A stretch of 24,009 bases of DNA from Bacteroidota bacterium (GTDB lineage Bacteria; Bacteroidota; Bacteroidia; Flavobacteriales; Crocinitomicaceae). The notes beneath the pieces were generated by a model, which was not told the origin of the DNA, searched no databases, and saw nothing but the letters and a program-made list of their open reading frames with translations. Made by a program: the position numbers and the translations under genes. Below, one piece after another: positions 16,708-24,009 of this stretch. Positions within the stretch are counted from its first letter, which is position 1. Every line of letters begins with the position of its first letter. The stretch spans positions 1 to 24,009 of the forward strand of contig JAKQEZ010000375.1 in assembly GCA_029558435.1 (NCBI GenBank). The letters run 5' to 3'.

Positions 16708-19700
16708 GTGCTGATTATAAAACATAGTATACTTTTTGTTTTTACACTTTTAATTGTTTTTGTTTCATCGGCGCAAACCGAAGCTGAAATGAAAGCAAAA
16801 GCAGATGCTTTTTTCGTAAACAATCAGTTTGTTGAAGCCACTCCACTCTATTTGCGTTTACTTTCATTGCAACCTCGTGATTACGAATACAGTTACAAAT
16901 ACGGAGCTTGTTTATTGTACAATTCCAATAACAAACAAGATGCCTTACGTTATTTAACCTATGCCGTTAAAAATCCTGTAAACACTGCCGAACCGCATTA
17001 TTTTTTAGGGAAAGCTTACCATCTGAACTATCAATTCAACGAAGCAATAACTGAATACAAAAGCTATTTGCAATTGGCAGGCACCAAGGCTACCTATTCA
17101 AAAGATGCACAACGCAATATCGAAATGTGTGCAAATGGTAAACAATTAATCAGCACCATCACCGACATAGTTGTAAAAAAGAAAACAGAAATCAATCAAA
17201 ATGATTTTTTCCGTTTGTATGACTTATCTGACATTGGAGGAACACTGATTACAGCCACCAATTTTCAAACAAAAAACGATAAGAAATTCAACCATACGCC
17301 TGTGATTTGCATTTTACCCAATATGGAGAATGTTTATTTTGCAAGTTATGGTGAAGGTGATAACTTGGATATTTATGTTGCACGAAAACTGCCCGGTGGA
17401 AAATTTGGTTTGCCTCAAAAATTAAACAACGAAGTGAACACACCTTATGATGAAAATTTCCCGTTCATGCATCCCAATGGAAGAGATTTGTATTTTTCAT
17501 CCAAAGGTCATAACTCAATGGGTGGATACGATATTTTCAAGGCAAGATATGATGCCGACAATAATTCGTATAGTAACGTAGCCAACATAGATTTTGCTAT
17601 CAGTTCACCCGATGACGATATGCTATACATTGTTGACAACGATTATAAAAATGCGTATTTCTCATCCACCCGTCAATCAAAAGATGGAAATATTGTTGTT
17701 TATAAAGTAGGTGTTGATAGAATTCCGATTCAAATAGCCATCGTAAAAGGTGCTTTCCAATCGAGTGTTTTGCCCGACAATCCTCAAATGACTTGCGTTG
17801 TTACGGATAAAGGAAGCGGAAAACAAATTGGTGTTTTTAAATCGCAAGAAAAAAATTCCTATTTAATTGTATTCCCCAAAGGTGGAAAATACAACTACAA
17901 AATTACTGTCAACGGCTCCAACGAAGAGTTTAACTTGGAAGTGGATATTCCATTTTTAAAAGAATTACGCCCATTGAAGCAAAAAATGGAGCATTTGGTT
18001 GTAAATGGGCAAGAGCAAATTAAAATCATCAATTTATTTGACGAACAAATAGAAGATGCACAAAGCATCGTATCGCAGGTTTTGAAAGAACGTGCCAATT
18101 TGAATGTCAACGAAGATCAATTTAACCAAGAAGAATTAAACGCCCAGTTGGATTTACAACGAAAAATTGGTGAAATCGGCTTGGGTAATAGAACTCCAAA
18201 CGAAGTTGCCCAATTATTAGACAGTAAAATTAACGATGCCAGCAATTCCAATCAAGCTGACAAAAAAATAGAAACTGCAACCAACGGAGTTGTAGCTCAA
18301 TTGTACGCTCAAATTGAACAAACAGATGCAACCATAAAACGTCAAATTATTGAAGCCGATAATGCGGACAATGTGCAACGAAAAACAGCCATCCTTGAGA
18401 ATGTGCAAGAAGCATTTGAACAACGCGATCAATTATTAGAAAAAATTGAAGAAACACAGAAAGTGAGTGCGCAATTGGGCAATCAATCCATTTCGGGAGA
18501 TCGTATCAATGTGAAGCAGTTGCAACAAGTAAACGAACAATACAAAGCTGCGCTGGCGCAAAACAATTTAAAAGATGCCTCAAAAATTTTGAGCGATAAC
18601 AAAGATTTTTTACTTTCTACTGTTAGAACCAACAATTCATCCATCACCGAAGAATTGGCACAACAACAAATGGCTTTGGATGAAAAATTGAAGCAATTGA
18701 ATGCATTGGAAGCTTCTACTGCAGAAAATATTGCAGTAATTGAAAAATCCATTTCTGATTTAACTGCTCAAAAAGATGCAGCAAAAGAAAAACAAAAGGC
18801 GCCCATTCAAGATGAAATTGATGCCAAAACATTTGAATTAAACGATGCTAAAAGTTCATTAGAAAAAATTAGAACTCAAATTGGTGAGAAAAAAGAAGAA
18901 AAAACCAAGCACGAACAAGTTATTGGAATAGCAAGTGAAATTACGTCCTATAACGGAAAAGAAGTCAGCAAAGAAGAAATTGCACAAGCAAAAACAAATG
19001 CCAATAATAGTAAAATCAATACTTTGCGCAGTTATGCAGAAAATTCATTGGCTGAGTTAAAAAACAACAAAACCACTATTACAAAAACGTTTGCCGACAA
19101 TGCCATTGAACAATACAATGCACAAACAGAAGCAATTTATGCCAACGAAAATTTAAGCGATTATGAACGCCAAAAACAACTCAACGATTTAAACACTCAA
19201 CAACAAAAAGCGCTCACCGATTATTTGGCTGAATTGCAAACAAAAGAACAAACCGATAGCATTTTAGTACAAAAAGAAAAAATTGAAAAAACACTTCTTG
19301 AACTTGAACAAGACAAAAAAATTGTAGAAAATGCATTGGCTACAAACGTTCAAAAAGAAATTGAGAAGTTAAACATCAACGACATTATTGCACAAGTAAG
19401 TCCATCGTATTTTGAAAATCAAACAGCAATTCAACAAAATACAACGTTAAGTGAAAAAGAAAAATTGGAGCAATTGAACCAAAACGATCACGAGTTAATC
19501 AACCGATTATTGGATGAAACGGCTACAACCAAAGAGCAATTGGCACAAACAACTGAGAAAAAAGTATTGCAGTCAAAACTACAACTACTCGATAATCAAA
19601 TAACAGCTTCAAAAACAGCCATTGCTGGTCGCGTAAAAGAAATTGAAAAAATTAAAGACCAAGAGTTAATCGCTTCAAAAGAACAAAAAACACAAGCCGA

Positions 19701-22700
19701 AATTGACGCCATTGCTCAAACTGCCGATGATGCTTATCAAAAATCTATGATAGAGTTGCAAGGTTCTTTGGATGCTACAACCAACATTGCCAATTTAGAG
19801 CAATTGCAAAAAGAACTGAACAAACAAACTGCAGCACTTACATCGTTCAAAAAAACACATCCAAACAACACTTCAATTGATGCTAAATTGCTTTCCATCG
19901 AAAACAAGTCGGATGAAGTTGCAATGTTGCTAAAAAATGAAAAAGAAGAATTTGAAAAACAACAAATTGCACAACAAAAACAAGAAGAATTAGCTAAAGC
20001 AGAGCAAGTCAAACAAACGACAAACGAAACCAACACAACAACAGAACAGCCAGCGCCAACAGCTCAACAATTAATTGAAAAATGGCAAGAGACATACAAC
20101 GGTGAACTAAAAAATGATTTAGCTTCATTGCCTCAATCGGTGGAAGAAACCACGCAAACCATTGACCGTTTAGCTGCTTATCGTGCGCAAATCAATCAAC
20201 CTTCCAATGAAGCTACCAACAATGCCTATTACAAAAGCGCATTGGAACAAGAAAATAATCGCATTGATGCGCGTATCAACGAGTTGAAACAACAAAAAAC
20301 TTCGTTGGAACAACAAATTGCACTGCAAAAACAAGAAGAATTAGCTAAAGCAGAACAAGCTAAACAAACAGCAAACGAAACCAATGTAACAACAGAACAG
20401 CCAGCGCCAACTGCTCAACAGGTAATTGAAAAATGGCAAGCAGCCTACAATGGAAATCTTAAAAATGATTTAGCTTCATCGCCTCAATCGGTGGAAGAAA
20501 CCACGCAAACAATTGACCGTTTAGCGGCTTATCGTGCACAAATCAATCAACCTTCCAATGAAGCTGTCAATAATGCCAATTACAAAAGCGCATTGGAACA
20601 AGAAAATAAACGCATTGATGCACGTATCAACGAGTTGAAACAACAAAAAACTTCGTTGGAACAACAAATTGCACTGCAAAAACAAGAAGAATTAGCTAAA
20701 GCAGAACAAGCCAAACAAACGACCAATGAAACCAATGCATCAAACAATGAACTTAGTCAAAACAATGAAGTTGTAAATAACCAACAAAAAGTAGAAAACA
20801 AAACAACCAATACAAATGAGCAAGCACAACCAACAGTTGAAAAAGTCGTAAAAACTCCAGCTATTATTGTTGGTGAATTACAAAAAACATATAATGGTGA
20901 CATCCAAGCTGATTTTGAATCGCAATCCAATTCAATTGATGCTATTGAAGAAAACATTGTTCGTTTAACCAATTATCGTGCTCAAATCAACCATAGCACT
21001 GCCAAAAAAGAAGACAAAGCGGCACATCAACAAGCCGTTGAACAAGAGAATAAACGCATTGACAACCGAATTCAACAGTTAGAAGCACAAATTGAAGATT
21101 TGCAACAGCAACAAATTGCTTTTGAGAAACCAGAAGAAGTAGAAAATGTAGCTGAACAGAAAACGATTGAACAAACATCTACAAACATCGATACAGCAAA
21201 AACTATTGTAGAAAACCCTACAAATAATGAAGTTGAAAACAATAATCTTTCATCCATTGAAAAACAAGATACTATTCCAACGCAAGAATTAGCAATTGAA
21301 AAAGTAGAGGAAACTCAACCAACTCTTTCAAAAATTGACAGTTTAACAGCGCAATTGAATGCAACTGAATTGAGTAAAAAAGAACGAAAAGCCGTTCAAC
21401 AACAAATTGCAACTATTCAAAAAGAAGAGGCTGAAAACCGCATTGTAGCAATCAATCAAAGCAATCAAATTTATCAGCAACAAATTGATGCCTTATCTGA
21501 AACAGGAAACAAAAATGCAGTTCAATTGCAATACGAACAAAAACAAGCAGCCCTTAAAAATCAATTAGCAAAAGAAAAATCAGTTGTTGGGCAAGAACTG
21601 CTCTTACGCCAATTGTTAGAGCAAAACCAAACGCATTTAGCATATTTGGAGCAAGCCAACGAATTGAAAGAAAACCAACAAATTGCTGAAAACAACGAAG
21701 GTTCAAGAATCTATTCTGAAGAAACATTGCAGGATAAAAAACGTCGATTTACAATTGAAATCGGTGAGTTAGAAAACCTAAGAAGTGAAAAACAAACTGC
21801 TTTGTTTGCTGCCAAAAAATCAAAAGAAAAAGCACAGCTAGCAACAGAAATTAGCGCCATTGATACACAACAACAATTGTTACGTCAAGAATTAGCATTT
21901 ATTGATGCACAATTGAGTTTAAACCAACCGTTAGAAAAACCCATTGATTTGGCTCATAACAACGTTGTTTTAACCTATAATGAAGAACGACAAATTGCAT
22001 CAAGTGAAAATTATGAGCACTATGCCATCAAAATAGCTCAACAAAATCAGTTGGTAGAACAACATGCCGTAAAGAGTGAACAATTAACACAAGCTCAACA
22101 ACAACTTGCACATATTCGTGAACAAGAAATTTCGGATACTCGCTCAGAAAAAACAACTTTGGAACAAGAAAAACGTGCTATAATTGACACTATTGCCAAT
22201 ATCTCCTTATCTTTGAGTGAACTCGAAACTAAAATTGCTCACATCAATAACGAAGCTAATAGTTATTTACCCACTGAAACTACAGAAGCTATGAAATTTC
22301 AGAATTTAGTTGCACGCGGCATCAATCCAATCAAAAAATCATTGGTTGCCACTGCTTTGATTCCAATTTCTGCCAACGGAATTGATTACAACCCCACTAC
22401 TCCACTGGTAGCAACTACCAAAGCCATTCCAGTTGATGTTCTTTCACCGAAAGGTTTGGTTTACCGTGTTCAAGTAGGTGCATTTGCAAAAGCGTTGCCA
22501 GAGGGACATTTCAAAGAATTTACACCTGTGACTGGTGAAAAATTGGAGAATTCCAATATTGTGCGCTACATGGCTGGTTATTTCAACAATGCTAATTCTG
22601 TGGTAGAAGCACGCGAAAAAATTAGAACATTTGGTTACAACGATGCTTTTGTAGTGGCGTATTGCGATGGAAAACGCATCCCATTTTTTGAAGCTCGAAA

Positions 22701-23715
22701 ATTAGAAGAATCAGGACAATGTGTGGGCAATAATCCGCAACAAATACAGATAGAAGTTGCAACCAACATTGCGCAAAATCTTGGTATTGACGACACAACA
22801 AAAACATTAAAAAAAGTTCCAGAATATAACTACAACAAAGCACCTGGAGCTGCAAAAGCAACTGCAATAGAACAATTTGATCAGAAAAAAGTTTACTTTA
22901 CGGTGCAAGTAGGAGTGTTTAACAAACCTGCATCTATCGATAAATTGTACCATTTGAATCCACTTTATACATACCGACTAGGAAACGGACAAATACGTTA
23001 CAATGTTGGTTTGTTTGATAATTTGAATGCAGCAGTTGATTCACAAACTAAAATCAAAAACACCGTAAAAGATGCATTTGTTACGGCCTATTACAACAAC
23101 GAACGCATTTCTATCGGTAAAGCCTTAAAATTGATTGCAGAAGGAACTCCTACAAGTTCTCAAACAACCATTGATAATTCAAACTCAATTGGTGAGGACG
23201 TGGTGGAAGAAAAATCAGTTTTTGATGAATCATACAAGATTGTACGCAGTTTAGCCGATGCTCAAACATTTGTACAATTTGTTTCTAAAAAAACGTACGA
23301 TGATTATCCAAAAGAAGAATTGAACCGTTACAATGCAAAAGGAAATTTCTATTACGATAAGCAGAGCAAACACATAATTTCTGACTATTATCCGGCTGAA
23401 GGCTTAACTCCTCGAATAAGTGCGTTTGCCAATGTGATGGATACAGTTCATTTAAATAAAGCTCTTTACGAAAAAAATCGTTTAGAAAAAGTAACTATTT
23501 CAATCAATCAACGTACGATACCTGGAGATTTTAATGATTGGTTGATCAAACAGCCCTACAGAAAAGAATTTGAATTATTGGATGAGCAATTGGAAATTCG
23601 TATCTTTGATGTAGCGCAAGATGACATTGAAGTAATTCAAAAAATGGCTTCGCTATTTGGTTTCAACTTTTCGGATAAAAGAAATGAAATTGAAAATGAA
23701 CAAAACAATGAATAA
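16708..23715 (+). CDS. Giant exported TPR-PD40-coiled-coil-SPOR protein (2335 aa)
   Basis: The protein starts at GTG 16708: an in-frame stop lies at 16690 and no ATG precedes the signal peptide, whose hydrophobic core ends in FVSSAQ at residue 23. Residues 25-150 are TPR-like helices (PLYLRLLSLQPRDYEYSYKY, AEPHYFLGKAYHLNYQFNEA). Residues 195-335 contain PD40 beta-propeller blades (NFPFMHPNGRDLYFSSKGHN, GGYDIF). Residues 345-420 are a small beta domain of regulatory-domain type. Residues 450-1880 are almost entirely Gln/Glu/Lys/Asn-rich coiled coil, without cysteine, and include a 117-residue tandem duplication. Two SPOR-like domains follow at about 1918-1995 (VYRVQVGAFAK) and 2062-2140 (VYFTVQVGVFN), then a globular tail of about 190 residues. 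The TPR-PD40 order resembles PorE of the type IX secretion system, but I see no OmpA domain. The likely location is the periplasm, bound to peptidoglycan through SPOR; the function is unknown. Confidence 0.88.
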   Translation: MLIIKHSILFVFTLLIVFVSSAQTEAEMKAKADAFFVNNQFVEATPLYLRLLSLQPRDYEYSYKYGACLLYNSNNKQDALRYLTYAVKNPVNTAEPHYFLGKAYHLNYQFNEAITEYKSYLQLAGTKATYSKDAQRNIEMCANGKQLISTITDIVVKKKTEINQNDFFRLYDLSDIGGTLITATNFQTKNDKKFNHTPVICILPNMENVYFASYGEGDNLDIYVARKLPGGKFGLPQKLNNEVNTPYDENFPFMHPNGRDLYFSSKGHNSMGGYDIFKARYDADNNSYSNVANIDFAISSPDDDMLYIVDNDYKNAYFSSTRQSKDGNIVVYKVGVDRIPIQIAIVKGAFQSSVLPDNPQMTCVVTDKGSGKQIGVFKSQEKNSYLIVFPKGGKYNYKITVNGSNEEFNLEVDIPFLKELRPLKQKMEHLVVNGQEQIKIINLFDEQIEDAQSIVSQVLKERANLNVNEDQFNQEELNAQLDLQRKIGEIGLGNRTPNEVAQLLDSKINDASNSNQADKKIETATNGVVAQLYAQIEQTDATIKRQIIEADNADNVQRKTAILENVQEAFEQRDQLLEKIEETQKVSAQLGNQSISGDRINVKQLQQVNEQYKAALAQNNLKDASKILSDNKDFLLSTVRTNNSSITEELAQQQMALDEKLKQLNALEASTAENIAVIEKSISDLTAQKDAAKEKQKAPIQDEIDAKTFELNDAKSSLEKIRTQIGEKKEEKTKHEQVIGIASEITSYNGKEVSKEEIAQAKTNANNSKINTLRSYAENSLAELKNNKTTITKTFADNAIEQYNAQTEAIYANENLSDYERQKQLNDLNTQQQKALTDYLAELQTKEQTDSILVQKEKIEKTLLELEQDKKIVENALATNVQKEIEKLNINDIIAQVSPSYFENQTAIQQNTTLSEKEKLEQLNQNDHELINRLLDETATTKEQLAQTTEKKVLQSKLQLLDNQITASKTAIAGRVKEIEKIKDQELIASKEQKTQAEIDAIAQTADDAYQKSMIELQGSLDATTNIANLEQLQKELNKQTAALTSFKKTHPNNTSIDAKLLSIENKSDEVAMLLKNEKEEFEKQQIAQQKQEELAKAEQVKQTTNETNTTTEQPAPTAQQLIEKWQETYNGELKNDLASLPQSVEETTQTIDRLAAYRAQINQPSNEATNNAYYKSALEQENNRIDARINELKQQKTSLEQQIALQKQEELAKAEQAKQTANETNVTTEQPAPTAQQVIEKWQAAYNGNLKNDLASSPQSVEETTQTIDRLAAYRAQINQPSNEAVNNANYKSALEQENKRIDARINELKQQKTSLEQQIALQKQEELAKAEQAKQTTNETNASNNELSQNNEVVNNQQKVENKTTNTNEQAQPTVEKVVKTPAIIVGELQKTYNGDIQADFESQSNSIDAIEENIVRLTNYRAQINHSTAKKEDKAAHQQAVEQENKRIDNRIQQLEAQIEDLQQQQIAFEKPEEVENVAEQKTIEQTSTNIDTAKTIVENPTNNEVENNNLSSIEKQDTIPTQELAIEKVEETQPTLSKIDSLTAQLNATELSKKERKAVQQQIATIQKEEAENRIVAINQSNQIYQQQIDALSETGNKNAVQLQYEQKQAALKNQLAKEKSVVGQELLLRQLLEQNQTHLAYLEQANELKENQQIAENNEGSRIYSEETLQDKKRRFTIEIGELENLRSEKQTALFAAKKSKEKAQLATEISAIDTQQQLLRQELAFIDAQLSLNQPLEKPIDLAHNNVVLTYNEERQIASSENYEHYAIKIAQQNQLVEQHAVKSEQLTQAQQQLAHIREQEISDTRSEKTTLEQEKRAIIDTIANISLSLSELETKIAHINNEANSYLPTETTEAMKFQNLVARGINPIKKSLVATALIPISANGIDYNPTTPLVATTKAIPVDVLSPKGLVYRVQVGAFAKALPEGHFKEFTPVTGEKLENSNIVRYMAGYFNNANSVVEAREKIRTFGYNDAFVVAYCDGKRIPFFEARKLEESGQCVGNNPQQIQIEVATNIAQNLGIDDTTKTLKKVPEYNYNKAPGAAKATAIEQFDQKKVYFTVQVGVFNKPASIDKLYHLNPLYTYRLGNGQIRYNVGLFDNLNAAVDSQTKIKNTVKDAFVTAYYNNERISIGKALKLIAEGTPTSSQTTIDNSNSIGEDVVEEKSVFDESYKIVRSLADAQTFVQFVSKKTYDDYPKEELNRYNAKGNFYYDKQSKHIISDYYPAEGLTPRISAFANVMDTVHLNKALYEKNRLEKVTISINQRTIPGDFNDWLIKQPYRKEFELLDEQLEIRIFDVAQDDIEVIQKMASLFGFNFSDKRNEIENEQNNE
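19975..20736 (+). repeat. 351-bp in-frame tandem duplication inside the giant coiled-coil gene
   Basis: Unit 1 spans 19975-20325 and unit 2 spans 20326-20676. Both are exactly 351 bp (117 codons) and begin with QKQEELAKAEQ. A third start of the unit (20677-20736, ending NETN) is also near-identical before it diverges. By eye the two full units differ at about 11 of 117 residues, mostly in the segment between the NETN and YNG motifs. The last 40 codons, with SALEQEN, RIDARINELKQQ and KTSLEQQIAL, are almost unchanged. Homology at this level allows unequal recombination, so copy number may vary between strains. Confidence 0.93.
20737..21120 (+). repeat. Degenerate third copy of the 117-residue coiled-coil repeat
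   Basis: After the near-identical start, the frame continues with an asparagine/glutamine-rich insertion and then blocks that align with the repeat: LQKTYNGDIQADFESQ against IEKWQETYNGELKNDLAS, RLTNYRAQINH against RLAAYRAQINQ, AVEQENKRIDNRIQQLEAQ against ALEQENKRIDARINELKQQ, and a closing LQQQQIA. This older, diverged copy shows that the module has been duplicated at more than one time. Confidence 0.75.
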
Positions 23716-23980
23716 CACACAGGTTCAAGAAGAAGCAGCAGTTCTTGAGAAGATTGTTGAGCAATACGATTTAATTGTTTACAACGACGATGTCAACACG
23801 TTTGATTTTGTGATAGAATCGTTGGTTAAAGTTTGCGATCACAATCCCCATCAAGCCGAACAATGCACCATGATTATCCACTACAATGGTAAGTGCCAAG
23901 TGAAACGTGGAAAATATGAGCAATTAGAATTAATGTGTACAGCATTGTTAGACAGAGGAATAAGCGCTGTAATTGAATAA
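23708..23980 (+). CDS. clpS: ATP-dependent Clp protease adaptor ClpS
   Basis: ClpS delivers N-degron substrates to ClpAP-type (or ClpC) proteases. Starting at ATG 23708 it is 90 aa; an in-frame ATG at 23696 would add four residues. The family signature is clear: LIVYNDDVNTFDFVIESL with the Asn-Asp-Asp that contacts the substrate amino terminus, a helix ending in HNPHQAEQCTMIIHYNGK with the conserved His, and the closing strand GISAVIE. The extreme N-terminus (VQEEAAVLEKI) matches the acidic leader of other Bacteroidota ClpS proteins. The gene begins inside the end of the giant coiled-coil gene (8-bp overlap in another frame), so translation is probably coupled. Only 29 AT-rich bases follow to the window end, with no clear terminator. 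Confidence 0.95.
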   Translation: MNNTQVQEEAAVLEKIVEQYDLIVYNDDVNTFDFVIESLVKVCDHNPHQAEQCTMIIHYNGKCQVKRGKYEQLELMCTALLDRGISAVIE

Positions 23981-24009
23981 TTTTAAAAATAAATCAAAAA
24001 AAACATTGC

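Noticed and set aside
19975..20736. The 351-bp repeats considered as a CRISPR array or insertion element.
   Set aside because: The units are contiguous, in frame, without spacers or terminal inverted repeats, and encode continuous coiled coil.
23981..24009. AT-rich tail after clpS considered as a terminator.
   Set aside because: It contains TTTTAAAA and an A-run but no GC-bearing stem, and the window ends too soon to judge.

Overview
The window looks like chromosomal DNA of a Bacteroidota species, most likely a Flavobacteriales member (Crocinitomicaceae/Fluviicola-like is a guess). The evidence is AT-rich DNA, A-rich translation starts without Shine-Dalgarno sequences, a DnaE of the Bacteroidota type, and the gene order DUF1599 - DoxX/MauE-like membrane protein - tpiA, which is characteristic of that phylum. 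No mobile element, RNA gene, CRISPR array or phage gene is visible, and no gap between genes exceeds about 50 bases.

Region 1 (1-7355) has four genes on alternating strands with essentially no DNA between them. They are dnaE (5'-truncated by the window edge, +), a LolC/LolE-family permease with an unusual periplasmic insert (-), a secreted DUF1343/NamZ-like exo-muramidase (+) and folP (-). Both convergent junctions overlap by exactly four bases, so that a palindrome (CTAG, then TTAA) carries the stop codons of both strands. The divergent starts overlap in one case and lie 11 bases apart in the other.

Region 2 (7355-23980) is a single co-directional block of eight genes that could be one operon: a duplicated DUF1599 protein, a 628-aa DoxX/MauE-like membrane protein, tpiA, prmA, a 1537-aa exported protein of unknown function, plsY, a 2335-aa exported TPR/PD40/coiled-coil/SPOR protein, and clpS. 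Spacings are 11, 6, -1, 36, -1, 47 and -8 bases.

Housekeeping functions (replication, folate, glycolysis, ribosomal protein methylation, phospholipid synthesis, N-degron adaptor) are interleaved with cell-envelope functions (lipoprotein-export-type permease, peptidoglycan hydrolase, two giant exported proteins). The best candidates for undescribed biology are the two giant proteins flanking plsY. The second combines the TPR/PD40 front end known from the type IX secretion and gliding protein PorE with an extremely long cysteine-free coiled coil and two SPOR-type domains in place of an OmpA domain. It also contains a near-perfect 351-bp tandem duplication. A second candidate is the Ig/SprB-repeat-like insertion in the LolC/LolE-type permease.
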